64,000 bases of DNA from Ornithinimicrobium sediminis (lineage in GTDB: Bacteria > Actinomycetota > Actinomycetes > Actinomycetales > Dermatophilaceae), in contig NZ_JAJSDQ010000004.1 of NCBI RefSeq assembly GCF_021272345.1, forward strand, positions 310,001 through 374,000. The letters are read 5' to 3'. The notes beneath the pieces were generated by a model that saw only the letters and a list, made by a program, of their open reading frames with translations, did no database searches and had not been told where the DNA came from. A program made the translations under genes and the position numbers. Positions 23,082 through 32,044 of the stretch are shown here, piece by piece (position 1 is the first letter of the stretch; each line of letters begins with the position of its first letter).

Positions 23082-24350
23082 TCAGCCTGGCACGCCGTCC
23101 GGCGCCTCGCTGCGCTGTCGGTCGAGCCGGCGCATGACCGGGGTCGCCGCGACGCCGTGCACCACGACCGACAGCACGATGGTGAACGCGACCACCGACC
23201 ACAGCTCCAGCCCCTCCGCGATGTAGTCGCTGCTCAGCGCGTAGGCCAGGTAGTAGATCGAGCCGATGCCGCGCACCCCGAACCCGGCGATCGCCCACCG
23301 CTCCGAGCGTCGCAGCCCCGGGGAGCCGAGCAGGGAGAGCCAGGCGGTCAGCGGGCGGATCACGAAGACCAGGGCGACCCCGAGCAGCGCGCCCTGCCAG
23401 GACAGCCGTTCGAGCAGCCCTGCGGTGAGCGCCGCCCCGAGCATGAGCAGCAGCACCAGGGTGAGGATCGTCTCCACCTGGTGCACGAACCAGTGCATGT
23501 CACGGTGGTAGTCGTGCTTGCGCTCGACGGACCGCATCGCGAGCGCGGCCGCGAACACGGCCAGGAAGCCGTAGCCACCGACCAGCTCGGTGAACCCGTA
23601 GACCGCGAACGTCGCGGCGAGCGCGAAGAGCGGGTTGCCGTAGTCGGCCACACGCAGGTGGGTGGTCCTGCTGCGGAAGGCCATCTGTCCCAGCAGCCAG
23701 CCGCAGCCCCAGCCGAGGAGCGCACCGAGCACGATCTTGCCCACGAGCGTCCACAGGACCCACTCCAGTGCCCACTCCGAGATGTCACCGCGGCCCATCA
23801 GGAACAGCCCGAGGTAGACGAACGGGAAGGCGAGTGCGTCGTTGAGCCCCGCCTCGCTGGTGAGCGAGAAGCGCACCTCGTCGTCCTCGGACTCCTCCAT
23901 CCCGGCCACGACCGGCCCCTCGACCTGGACGTCCGAGGCCAGCACCGGGTCGGTGGGTGCCAGCACCGCGGCCAGGAGCACGGCGGCCGGCAGGGTCAGC
24001 CCGATCACCCCCCAGCCGAACCCGGCGACCGCAGCCATGCACAACGGCATCCCGATCGCGAGCAGCCGCCACGTGGGCCGCCACGTCCGGCGGCTGAGCG
24101 GGCGCTCGAGCGCGAGGCCGACCCCCATCAGCGAGATGATCACGCAGGCCTCGGCCAGGTGGGAGGTGAAGGTGGCGTTGAGGATGACGTCGACCTCGGC
24201 GTCGCCCGGCAGCAGGACCCCCGCCAGCACACCGACGGCCAGCACCACCACGGGAGCGGACAGGGAGCGGCCCTCCAGCACCGACGGCAGCACGGTCGCC
24301 AGGAGCAGCCCGAGGCCGACGAGGAGGTAGACGAACATGGGGTCCACCAC
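23082..24350 (-). CDS. Cation:proton antiporter (CPA1, NhaP-like)
   Basis: Membrane exchanger of Na+ or K+ for H+, 422 residues with about 12 TM helices. The family motifs LAPTDPVLASDVQV and SLTSEAGLNDALAFPFVYLG include the Asp pair of the ion site (ND). A C-terminal GFGVRGIGSIYYLAYALSSD corresponds to the conserved Arg/Gly helix. No cytoplasmic TrkA-C domain is attached. Start GTG 24350 has TAGGTT just upstream (leaderless); ATG 24338 is an alternative. Divergent from the PEPCK gene. Confidence 0.9.
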   Translation of the reverse strand: MVDPMFVYLLVGLGLLLATVLPSVLEGRSLSAPVVVLAVGVLAGVLLPGDAEVDVILNATFTSHLAEACVIISLMGVGLALERPLSRRTWRPTWRLLAIGMPLCMAAVAGFGWGVIGLTLPAAVLLAAVLAPTDPVLASDVQVEGPVVAGMEESEDDEVRFSLTSEAGLNDALAFPFVYLGLFLMGRGDISEWALEWVLWTLVGKIVLGALLGWGCGWLLGQMAFRSRTTHLRVADYGNPLFALAATFAVYGFTELVGGYGFLAVFAAALAMRSVERKHDYHRDMHWFVHQVETILTLVLLLMLGAALTAGLLERLSWQGALLGVALVFVIRPLTAWLSLLGSPGLRRSERWAIAGFGVRGIGSIYYLAYALSSDYIAEGLELWSVVAFTIVLSVVVHGVAATPVMRRLDRQRSEAPDGVPG

Positions 24351-24479
24351 CCCAACCTATGCTCCGCCCGCCTAAGGTGAGCAGGACCACAGTCGTTTCG
24401 ACTGTCCCCGGCAGCGCTTTCAGCAATACGTTGCAAGGACGACAACCACTGGCAATGGCGCCAGAGAGGGGAGACTTCC

Positions 24480-26297
24480 GTGTTGGACCAGATCACAGTC
24501 ACCGGGGGAACGACACACCGAGAGCTCGACGCGTGGGTGCGCCGGACCGCCGAGCACACCCGTCCGGACGCTGTCGTGTGGGTCACCGGCTCGCCCGAGG
24601 AGGGGGCCTGGCTGGAGACCGAGCTGGTCACGGCGGGCACCTTCCACCCGCTCGACCCCGACGTGCTCCCGCACTCCTTCCATGCCGCCTCCGACCCCGA
24701 CGACGTCGCGCGGGTCGAGGACCGCACCTACATCTGCTCGGTCGAGGAGGCCGACGCGGGTCACACCAACAACTGGATGGACCCGGGCGAGATGAAGGGC
24801 ATCCTGGAGCCGCTCTTCGAGGGGTGCATGCGTGGGCGGACGATGTACGTCATCCCCTTCGTCATGGGACACCTGGAGTCGGAGGACCCGAAGTTCGGCG
24901 TCGAGATCACCGACAGCGCGTATGTCGTCGCCTCCATGCGCATCATGGCCCGGGTAGGAGACGCGGTGCGCGAGAAGATGGAGGAGCTCGACGCCGCATA
25001 CGTCAAGGGCCTGCACTCGGTGGGTGCCCCTCTCCAGCCGGGCGAGCAGGACGTGCCGTGGCCCTGCAACGAGACCAAGTACATCGTGCACTTCCCGGAG
25101 GAGCGGGCGATCTGGTCGTTCGGCTCCGGCTACGGCGGCAACGCCCTGCTCGGGAAGAAGTGCTACGCCCTGCGCATCGCCTCCGCCATCGGTCGTGACG
25201 AGGGCTGGATGGCCGAGCACATGCTCATCCTCAAGCTCACCTCACCGGCAGGCGAGGTCCACTACGTCGCGGGGGCCTTCCCCTCCGCGTGCGGCAAGAC
25301 CAACCTGGCCATGCTGTCCCCCAGCCTGGAGGGCTGGACGGCGGAGACCATCGGGGACGACATCTCCTGGATGCGCTTCGGCGAGGACGGCCGGCTGTAT
25401 GCCGTGAACCCGGAGTTCGGCCTCTTCGGCGTCGCACCGGGCACCGGGTGGGACACCAACCCGAACGCCATGCGCACCATCGAGAAGGGTCACTCCGTCT
25501 TCACCAACGTCGCACGCACCGACGAGGGCGGCGTGTGGTGGGAGGGCATGACAGAGGACGTGCCCGAGCACCTCGTCGACTGGCGCGGCAACGACTGGAC
25601 ACCACGGTCCGACACCCCGAGCTCGCACCCCAACAGCCGATTCTGCACACCGATCGAGCAGCTGCCCACCCTGGCGCCGGAGTACCACGACCCTCGGGGC
25701 GTGCCCATCTCCGCGATCCTCTTCGGGGGGCGGCGCAAGACGACCGTGCCGCTCGTGACGCAGTCGCGCGACTGGCAGCACGGCACCTTCATGGGTGCCA
25801 CCCTCTCGTCGGAGACCACCGCGGCCGCGACCGGCGCGGTCGGCGTCGTGCGGCGTGACCCGATGGCCATGCTGCCGTTCATCGGCTACAACGCGGGGCA
25901 CTACCTCGAGCACTGGCTGGCGATGGGCAAGCAGCACGACGAGTCCCGGATGCCCAAGATCTTCCTCGTCAACTGGTTCCGTCGCGGCGAGGACGGCTCC
26001 TTCCTGTGGCCCGGCTTCGGGGAGAACACCCGCGTCCTCAAGTGGGTCGTCGACCGCCTCGAGGACCGCGTCGGCGCCGAGGAGTCGCCCATCGGCCTGC
26101 TGCCCCGCCCGGAGGACATCGACACCACCGGCCTGGACATCACCCAGGACGAGGTGGCGGCGGCCCTGGCCTTCGACGCCGAGGAGTGGCGTGAGGAGCT
26201 GCCGATGATCCAGGAGTGGTTCGAGAAGTTCGGGGACGCTCTCCCCGCGCAGATGGCCACGGAGTTGGAGACACTGGAGCAACGGCTGGGTGAGTGA
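24480..26297 (+). CDS. pckG: Phosphoenolpyruvate carboxykinase (GTP)
   Basis: Converts oxaloacetate plus GTP to PEP and CO2; main gluconeogenic entry point in actinobacteria. 605 residues. PEP/OAA site [17 protein letters not shown], nucleotide P-loop [12 protein letters not shown], metal site [20 protein letters not shown] and the GTP-specific C-terminal [20 protein letters not shown] are all present. GTG 24480 is set by GAGGGGAG (24465-24472). An imperfect palindrome GCAATACGTTGC (24423-24434) lies 46 bases upstream and could bind a carbon-source regulator. Confidence 0.97.
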   Translation: MLDQITVTGGTTHRELDAWVRRTAEHTRPDAVVWVTGSPEEGAWLETELVTAGTFHPLDPDVLPHSFHAASDPDDVARVEDRTYICSVEEADAGHTNNWMDPGEMKGILEPLFEGCMRGRTMYVIPFVMGHLESEDPKFGVEITDSAYVVASMRIMARVGDAVREKMEELDAAYVKGLHSVGAPLQPGEQDVPWPCNETKYIVHFPEERAIWSFGSGYGGNALLGKKCYALRIASAIGRDEGWMAEHMLILKLTSPAGEVHYVAGAFPSACGKTNLAMLSPSLEGWTAETIGDDISWMRFGEDGRLYAVNPEFGLFGVAPGTGWDTNPNAMRTIEKGHSVFTNVARTDEGGVWWEGMTEDVPEHLVDWRGNDWTPRSDTPSSHPNSRFCTPIEQLPTLAPEYHDPRGVPISAILFGGRRKTTVPLVTQSRDWQHGTFMGATLSSETTAAATGAVGVVRRDPMAMLPFIGYNAGHYLEHWLAMGKQHDESRMPKIFLVNWFRRGEDGSFLWPGFGENTRVLKWVVDRLEDRVGAEESPIGLLPRPEDIDTTGLDITQDEVAAALAFDAEEWREELPMIQEWFEKFGDALPAQMATELETLEQRLGE

Positions 26298-26341
26298 CCG
26301 TGACGCCCGGCGCATCATGACACCGTGAAGGAGAGACGACC

Positions 26342-26605
26342 ATGAGCATCGAGGGTCCGCACAGCAGCCCCGAAGGGGGCGATCCCACCACGCTGTCGGC
26401 CGTGGAGCCCCTGCCGCCGGGTGGCCAGGACATCACCGAGATCGTCGACGCCATCGACCAGCGCATCCGTCAGCAGGGGTCGGAGTCGGTCAGAAGCGCC
26501 GACGAGGCGGCCGACGAGGCCCCGGACGAGGAGTCGTCCGAGGTCGGATCCCCCGAGGACGAGGACGCCGCCCGCGACCCGGAGGACATCGAGCCCTCGG
26601 CCTGA
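26342..26605 (+). CDS. Small acidic hypothetical protein
   Basis: 87 residues, strongly acidic and probably disordered after residue 45 (DEAADEAPDEESSEVGSPED). A short helical segment GGQDITEIVDAIDQRIRQQG lies in the middle. The composition recalls Pup, but the essential C-terminal GGE/GGQ is absent (it ends IEPSA). The AAGGAGAG ribosome site is strong. It follows pckG by 44 bases and may share its transcript. Function unknown. Confidence 0.65.
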   Translation: MSIEGPHSSPEGGDPTTLSAVEPLPPGGQDITEIVDAIDQRIRQQGSESVRSADEAADEAPDEESSEVGSPEDEDAARDPEDIEPSA

Positions 26606-26642
26606 CGACCCCTCCGTGCCGCGCCACTGGGCGGCACGACGA

Positions 26643-26671
26643 AGCCCCCGGACCAGCACGGTCCGGGGGCT
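26643..26671. terminator. Hairpin terminator
   Basis: AGCCCCCGGACC / GGTCCGGGGGCT inverted repeat with an AGCAC loop, between the acidic protein gene and the convergent tRNA-Ser(GCT). Confidence 0.85.
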
Positions 26672-26681
26672 CGTCGGTCGG

Positions 26682-26772
26682 CGGAGGCGGAGGGATTTGA
26701 ACCCTCGATGGGGTTGTAGCCCCAAACCCGCTTAGCAGGCGGGCGCCATAGACCAGACTAGGCGACGCCTCC
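26682..26772 (-). tRNA. tRNA-Ser (anticodon GCT)
   Basis: 91-base class II tRNA. Acceptor GGAGGCG/CGCCTCC, anticodon stem CCCGC/GCGGG around CTGCTAA (anticodon GCT opposite 26734-26736), a long variable arm and the GGGTTCAAATCCC T-arm. CCA is not encoded. Confidence 0.97.
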
Positions 26773-26774
26773 AT

Positions 26775-26813
26775 GCCGTCCCCGAGGTCTCGTCAGAGCG
26801 GCCTCGGGACGGC
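26775..26813. other. Long hairpin between divergent tRNA-Ser(GCT) and LCP gene
   Basis: Near-perfect 14-base arms GCCGTCCCCGAGGTC / GCCTCGGGACGGC around an 11-base loop. It sits upstream of both neighbours rather than at a gene end, so an ordinary terminator role is not obvious; it may be a remnant terminator or lie in the LCP leader. Confidence 0.5.
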
Positions 26814-26926
26814 GATCAGGCTACCCGCGACGTCCAGGGTTCTCCAAACAAGGGGCGTATCCTGACCTGTCGTCCCTCTGCCATGGGGCACAATGCTGTT
26901 GTTCCTGCCCTGAAAGGTCGCGCTGC

Positions 26927-28558
26927 ATGCCCACACCTCCGCGCCGTGGTGATGTCGGCGACCAGTGGGAGTGGGGTGACGGTCACGACTTCCCCCAGAC
27001 CCGTCGCGAGCACCGTGAGCAGCTGCACCACCCGGTCCAGCCGACCGGCCCCACGACGAGAGCAGCCCAGATGCGCCGTGCCTACACGTTGACCGCCCTG
27101 GGGACCGTGATCCCGGGCCTGGGCCTGACCATGACGCCCCGGCGTCGCCTGGGCGTCGTGATGCTGGCGGTGGCGCTCGTCGTCCTGGTCGTCGTCGCCC
27201 TGTGGACCCTGACCAACGGGGTCGAGGAGACCGTCCTCGGGCTCGGCGCGCGCCCTGAGATGCTGCAGACCGTCGGCATCATCGCTGCCGGGCTGGTCCT
27301 GCTCTGGATGGGCTCGGTCGCCATGACCGCCCTGCTCAGCCGTCCCCGACGGATGACGGGCGGACAGCGCCTGGGCCTGACCACGTTCACCCTGCTCATG
27401 TGCGGCCTGCTGGCCGCACCCGCCGCGATGGGCCTGCGCTACATCGACGCGCACTCCGACGCCGTCGACCAGATCTTCGTGGGCCGGGAGGACACCGAGC
27501 GCAACGAGGGACTGGCCGCACCCGACCTGTCCGCCGACGACCCGTGGGAGGACACACCGCGGGTCAACGTCCTGCTGCTCGGCACCGACGCCGCCGACGA
27601 GCGCGAGGGTGTGCGCACCGACTCGATGATGGTGGCCAGCGTCAACACCGACACCGGTGACACGGTGCTCTTCGGCATCCCGCGCAACCTGCAGAACGTC
27701 CCGATCCCGGCCACCCACCCGCTGTCGGCGAAGTGGCCGAACGGCTTCGACTGCGGCTCGGAGTGCCTGATGAACGCCATCTGGACCGAGGCCGAGGCGC
27801 ATGCCGAGGAGAACCCCGAGCTCTACCTGGACGACCCGAACCCGGGGCGCACCGCCACCCAGGCCGTCATCGGTGCGGTCCTGGGGCAGCCGATGGACTA
27901 CCACGTGATCGTCAACCTGGCAGGCTTCCAGGACCTCATCGACGCCATGGGCGGGGTGGACATCAACGTGCAGGAGCGGCTGCCGATGGGCGGTCGCACG
28001 ACGACGGACGCCAACGGCAACCCCATGCTGGTGCCCGGCAGCGAGTCGGGCTGGCTCGAGGTCGGCGAGCAGCACCTCAGCGGCTACCAGGCCATGTGGT
28101 ATGCCCGCTCCCGCATCACCACCGACGACTTCAGCCGCATGCGCCGACAGCGCTGCGTCGTCGCTGCGGTGCTCGACCAGGTCAACCCGCTGACGATGGC
28201 CCAGCGCTACCCCGCGATCGTGGGGGTGGCCGGTGACAACGTCAAGTCCGACGTGTCCCAGGGCGAGCTGCCGGCCTGGGCCGACCTGGTGCTGCGCGTC
28301 CAGGACGGCACGATCACGTCGCTGCCCTTCACGATCAAGAACGTCGACGTCGTCGACCCCGACTACGCCGACATCCGCGACCAGGTCTACCTGGCCATGC
28401 ACCCGGAGCAGGCTCCCGAGCCGACCCAGACCGCGACCCCGACCGACACCACGACCCCGAGCGAGACGGTGGAGGAGACCACCGGCGAGCCGACCGAGGA
28501 CGACGCTCCCGCCACGCCGACCGAGGACAAGCTGGAGGAGGTCGGCGCCGTCTGCTGA
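26927..28558 (+). CDS. LytR-CpsA-Psr (LCP) family cell-wall ligase
   Basis: Transfers glycopolymers (arabinogalactan or teichoic-acid-like) from lipid carriers to peptidoglycan. 543 residues. A cytoplasmic N terminus precedes three TM segments (GVVMLAVALVVLVVVALWTL, GIIAAGLVLLWMGSVAMTAL, LTTFTLLMCGLLAAPAAMGL). An extracellular LCP domain starts at VNVLLLGTDAADEREGVRTD, with RTDSMMVASVN, DTVLFGIPRNLQ, VNLAGFQDLIDAMGGVDIN and WYARSRITTDDFSRMRRQR (catalytic Asp/Arg set). A Thr/Pro/Glu-rich tail of about 45 residues ends the protein. ATG 26927 is used. TATCCT at 26858 could be its -10. Confidence 0.9.
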   Translation: MPTPPRRGDVGDQWEWGDGHDFPQTRREHREQLHHPVQPTGPTTRAAQMRRAYTLTALGTVIPGLGLTMTPRRRLGVVMLAVALVVLVVVALWTLTNGVEETVLGLGARPEMLQTVGIIAAGLVLLWMGSVAMTALLSRPRRMTGGQRLGLTTFTLLMCGLLAAPAAMGLRYIDAHSDAVDQIFVGREDTERNEGLAAPDLSADDPWEDTPRVNVLLLGTDAADEREGVRTDSMMVASVNTDTGDTVLFGIPRNLQNVPIPATHPLSAKWPNGFDCGSECLMNAIWTEAEAHAEENPELYLDDPNPGRTATQAVIGAVLGQPMDYHVIVNLAGFQDLIDAMGGVDINVQERLPMGGRTTTDANGNPMLVPGSESGWLEVGEQHLSGYQAMWYARSRITTDDFSRMRRQRCVVAAVLDQVNPLTMAQRYPAIVGVAGDNVKSDVSQGELPAWADLVLRVQDGTITSLPFTIKNVDVVDPDYADIRDQVYLAMHPEQAPEPTQTATPTDTTTPSETVEETTGEPTEDDAPATPTEDKLEEVGAVC

Positions 28559-28580
28559 CGGCATACCGCCTGGACACGCA

Positions 28581-28614
28581 CAGGCCCCCGGGTTCCGTGG
28601 AACCCGGGGGCCTG
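28581..28614. terminator. Hairpin terminator
   Basis: CAGGCCCCCGGGTTCC / GGAACCCGGGGGCCTG perfect inverted repeat with a GT loop, between the LCP gene and the convergent cold-shock gene. Confidence 0.88.
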
Positions 28615-28645
28615 GTGACTGGGACTCGAGGAGCCGCAGTGCCTC

Positions 28646-28849
28646 TCAGAGGGGACGAACGGCGTCAGCCTGCGGCCCCTTGGGGGACTGCGTGACCTCG
28701 AACTCGACGCGCTGCGCCTCGTCGAGGGACTTGTAGCCGTTGGTCTCGATCGCCGAGTAGTGGACGAACACGTCCGGGCCTCCGCCATCCTGCGCGATGA
28801 AGCCGAAGCCCTTCTCCGCGTTGAACCACTTCACGGTTCCCTGTGCCAT
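28646..28849 (-). CDS. Cold-shock protein (CspA family)
   Basis: 67-residue OB-fold nucleic-acid chaperone. RNP1 is KGFGFIAQ and RNP2 is VFVHYSAI, both intact; it starts [17 protein letters not shown] as most actinobacterial members do. About 245 bases lie upstream before tRNA-Ser(UGA), leaving room for the long structured leader usual for csp mRNAs; I cannot define that structure by eye. A shared hairpin at 28581 lies beyond its stop. Confidence 0.96.
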   Translation of the reverse strand: MAQGTVKWFNAEKGFGFIAQDGGGPDVFVHYSAIETNGYKSLDEAQRVEFEVTQSPKGPQADAVRPL

Positions 28850-29095
28850 GGGAGATCTCTTTCTGCTGTGCGAATGCTTCCCCCCACAGGGCGTGGGAGG
28901 TGGGCTGAGGTGAAACCCCCCACTCGCCGGGGCATGCCCGGTTGGTGCTGACGTGCCCGGCCGGAGCCGGGACTGTACTTCACTTGCGAGGAACTGCAAC
29001 GACAACCAGGACAACCGTAGCAGGAATGTCCCTTCGCACCAGGGGCGTTCCGGGTGCGATGATGGGCCACGTCCCAGCGCCCAGGGGCCGGGCCA

Positions 29096-29178
29096 GGAGG
29101 GTTCGCATAGTGGCCGAGTGCAGGCGCCTTGAAAGCGCCCGACGGAAACGTCCGTGGGTTCGAATCCCACACCCTCCG
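29096..29178 (+). tRNA. tRNA-Ser (anticodon TGA)
   Basis: 83 bases. Acceptor GGAGGGT/ACCCTCC, anticodon stem GGCGC/GCGCC around CTTGAAA (anticodon TGA at 29130-29132), variable arm around CGACGGAAACGTCCG and T-arm GTGGGTTCGAATCCCAC. CCA is not encoded (CCG follows). Confidence 0.96.
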
Positions 29179-29186
29179 CCGTGTGT

Positions 29187-29236
29187 GATGTCGCAGGACA
29201 TCGGGATGGGCCGGACCTACGTCGTGTGGGTCCGGC
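29187..29236. terminator. Tandem hairpins after tRNA-Ser(UGA)
   Basis: Two adjacent inverted repeats: GATGTC-GCAG-GACATC (29187-29202) and GCCGGACC...GGTCCGGC (29210-29236). They separate the tRNA from the convergent P-type ATPase gene. Confidence 0.65.
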
Positions 29237-29254
29237 TGTGGGGCGTCCCGGGGG

Positions 29255-31888
29255 TCAGGTCTGACCGGGGGACCGCGGCCGGTCCACACCACCGTGCCGG
29301 TGATCCTGAGCCGGTGCAACGGCCTGCCGGGTGCGTAGGCGCCACAGACGGACGGCTTGGGTCAGCAGGAGCGGCAGCGGCGCCAGGAGCGCAGCGGTCC
29401 ACCAGGCGGGCGCGGGCAGCACGGTGAGCTGCAGCACCTCACGCAGGGGGGCGAACCCCAGGGCGAGCGTCTGAAGGGAGACGGTGATGGCCAGGGCGGT
29501 CCACAGGTAGGGGTTGCGGGTGGCGCCGACGAAGCCGGAGCCGGTCTCCGAGCGGGCGTTGAAGACCGCGAGGAGCTGGGCGGCTGTCACCGTCACGAAG
29601 GTGGTGGTCTGCGCCTGCGCGGTGGTCATGGCGAGAGGACCCAGTGCCACGAAGTAGGCGGCCAGCCCGACTGTCGCGATGAGCAGCCCCTGGGTGATGA
29701 TCCTGCGCAGGGTGCCGTGGCCCAGGATCGGCTCGTCCTTGCCGCGCGGCGGCCGTCGCATGGCATCCTCGCGCCCGGGCTCCAGCGCCAGGGCGAACGA
29801 GGGCAGCACGTCGATGATGAGGTTGTTCCACAGGATCATCAGGGCACCCAGCGGAGCGGTGAACCCGGCGGCGAAGGCCGTGGCGACGATCACCACGATG
29901 CCCAGATGCCAGCTGAACAGGAACTGCGCGAAGTGGCGGATGTTGGCCACGATGCGCCGGCCCTCCTCGACCGCGGCCTCGATGGAGGCGAAGTTGTCGT
30001 CGGTCAGCACGATGTCGGCTGCCTCTCGCGCGACATCGGTGCCGGCCCTTCCCATCGCGACGCCCACGTCGGCCTGACGAAGTGCTGGAGCGTCGTTCAC
30101 ACCGTCGCCGGTGACAGCGACGATCTCCCCGCGCGCCTGCAGGGTGCGCACCAGGCGCAGCTTCTGCTCGGGGGCGACGCGGGCGTAGACGTCGATGTCC
30201 TCGACCGCGGCCGTGAACGACGGGTCGTCGAGCCTGGCCAGCTGCTCGCCGGACAGGACGCGGTCACTGCGCAGCCCGACCTGGCCGGCGACCGACTGCG
30301 CGGTGCGCGGCTGGTCCCCGGTGACCATCACCACCCGGATGCCGGCGTCCTGCACCGCCGTGACCGCGCGCACGGCGGACTCCCGCGGCGGGTCCTGGAT
30401 TCCGACGACCCCGAGGACCTGAAGGCCGCGGTAGGCCTGCTCCCCGAGCTCGGTGCCGTGCGTGGGCCCGAGGCCCTCGGCGGCCCGACGGGCGATCGCG
30501 AGCGTGCGCAGTGCGCGGTGGCCCATGTCCTCGGCGGCGTGCTCCAGCGACGGGTCCTCAGCGCCCGGGAGAAGGACCTCCGGGGCTCCCTTGGCATGGA
30601 CCAGGCCACCGGTCAGGACGGCCATGCGCATGCTGGCCGAGTCGAAAGGGTCCTCCGCCAGCCGGGGGGAGGCCGACCGGAGCTCCCGCCAGTCCAGGCC
30701 GTGGCGCTGCGCGGCGTTCAGCAGGGCGACCTCGGTCGGGTCTCCGATGCCGTCACCGTCCTCACCGATGTCCGCGTCGTTGGCCAGGACCGCACTGCGC
30801 CACAGCTCCTCCTCGTCCACGCCGTCGGCCAGGACGAGGTCGACGACCTCCATCACGCTCGTGGTCAGGGTGCCGGTCTTGTCCGAGGCGATGACGGTGG
30901 CCGACCCCAGGGTCTCCACTGTCGCGAGGCGACGCACCAGAGCGTTGCGCTTGGCCATCCTGCGCATCCCCACCGCCAGGGTCAGCGTGGCCACAGCCGG
31001 CAGCCCCTCGGGCACCACCGCCACCGCCAGTGCGATCGAGACCTCGAGCACCTCGCGCAGGTCCAGCCCACGTGCGAGCCCGATGAGGAGCAGCCCCACG
31101 GTCAGGCCCACCACCGCCAAGGACAAGGACCGGCCCAGACGCTGCAGCCCACGCTGGAGGGGCGCCTGCACCAGCTGTGCCTGGTCCACCAGCTGAGCCA
31201 CCCGTCCGACCTCGGTGCCCAGCCCCGTCGCCACGACCACGCCGCGGCCCCGCCCCGAGAGGACCGTCGTGCCCAGGTACAGCATGTTCGTCCGGTCACC
31301 GATGGAGACATCCGCGCCGACCGTCCGCACGGACTTCTCGGCGGGCTCGCTCTCACCGGTGAGGGCGGCCTCCACGGTCGTCAGCTCGAAGGCCTCGATG
31401 AGCCGGATGTCTGCCGGCACACGGTCGCCGGCCTCGACGCTCACGATGTCGCCGGGCACGAGGTGCCGCGCGTCGAGCTCGTCGCGCCGGTCGTCCCGCT
31501 CGACGTCCGCGACCGCGGATGCGAGCTTGCGCAGACTCTCGACGGACCGGACCGCGCGCAGCTCGGTGAGGAAGCCCACGACGGTGTTGACCACCAGCAC
31601 CAGCGCAACCGCGACGGCCTCGACATACTCGCCGATCAACACCCCCGCCACGACCGCCGCGACCAGCAGCAGGACGACCGTGCTGCGGAACTGGTCGACG
31701 AGGATGCTCACGGAGGAGGTCGACTGACGTCTGTGCAGCACGTTCCTGCCGTGCCGTTCCAGCCGCCGCTGCGCCTCGGGTGAGGACAGCCCTGTGCGGG
31801 CATCGACGGACAGTGCGGCCAGGACGTCGTCAGCGACGGTGGCGTGAGGGTCGGGCACCAGGAGGGACCGGCTGTGCGAGGGGTTCAC
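29255..31888 (-). CDS. Cation-transporting P-type ATPase (P2, Ca2+-type)
   Basis: ATP-driven cation pump, 877 residues. N-terminal regulatory segment, then paired TM helices; A-domain ALTGESEPAEKSV; TM4 AVVPEGLPAVATL (P2-type); phosphorylation site VIASDKTGTLTTS; N-domain HAKGAPEVLLPG; hinge VTGDGVNDAPALRQADVGVA; and six C-terminal TM helices with FSWHLGIVVIVATA and LMILWNNLIIDVLPS. The order and PEGLPA motif point to Ca2+ or Mn2+ export. GTG 31888 is selected for AAGGG about 10 bases upstream; GTG 31930 is possible. Two CorC-type proteins lie directly upstream on the same strand, suggesting a divalent-cation unit. Confidence 0.9.
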   Translation of the reverse strand: MNPSHSRSLLVPDPHATVADDVLAALSVDARTGLSSPEAQRRLERHGRNVLHRRQSTSSVSILVDQFRSTVVLLLVAAVVAGVLIGEYVEAVAVALVLVVNTVVGFLTELRAVRSVESLRKLASAVADVERDDRRDELDARHLVPGDIVSVEAGDRVPADIRLIEAFELTTVEAALTGESEPAEKSVRTVGADVSIGDRTNMLYLGTTVLSGRGRGVVVATGLGTEVGRVAQLVDQAQLVQAPLQRGLQRLGRSLSLAVVGLTVGLLLIGLARGLDLREVLEVSIALAVAVVPEGLPAVATLTLAVGMRRMAKRNALVRRLATVETLGSATVIASDKTGTLTTSVMEVVDLVLADGVDEEELWRSAVLANDADIGEDGDGIGDPTEVALLNAAQRHGLDWRELRSASPRLAEDPFDSASMRMAVLTGGLVHAKGAPEVLLPGAEDPSLEHAAEDMGHRALRTLAIARRAAEGLGPTHGTELGEQAYRGLQVLGVVGIQDPPRESAVRAVTAVQDAGIRVVMVTGDQPRTAQSVAGQVGLRSDRVLSGEQLARLDDPSFTAAVEDIDVYARVAPEQKLRLVRTLQARGEIVAVTGDGVNDAPALRQADVGVAMGRAGTDVAREAADIVLTDDNFASIEAAVEEGRRIVANIRHFAQFLFSWHLGIVVIVATAFAAGFTAPLGALMILWNNLIIDVLPSFALALEPGREDAMRRPPRGKDEPILGHGTLRRIITQGLLIATVGLAAYFVALGPLAMTTAQAQTTTFVTVTAAQLLAVFNARSETGSGFVGATRNPYLWTALAITVSLQTLALGFAPLREVLQLTVLPAPAWWTAALLAPLPLLLTQAVRLWRLRTRQAVAPAQDHRHGGVDRPRSPGQT

Positions 31889-32044
31889 ACGCAGGCCCTT
31901 CGAGGACGCGGGTCTCCGGACGCACGACACGGCCCTGGCACTGGTCCTACCAGCGGGCGGCGCATCTCATCCTCACTGCCTGAACGTGCCACCACGCTAC
32001 CGCAGCATCCTCGGCGAAACCGCAGGTGGGGCTGCGCACCCCGC

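Noticed and set aside
26342-26605. Pup (prokaryotic ubiquitin-like protein)
   Set aside because: Acidic and disordered like Pup, but lacks the C-terminal GGE/GGQ and there are no proteasome genes beside it.
29357-31783. 808-codon frame opposite the P-type ATPase
   Set aside because: Shadow of the ATPase; composition is His/Gly/Asp-rich with no recognisable domain.
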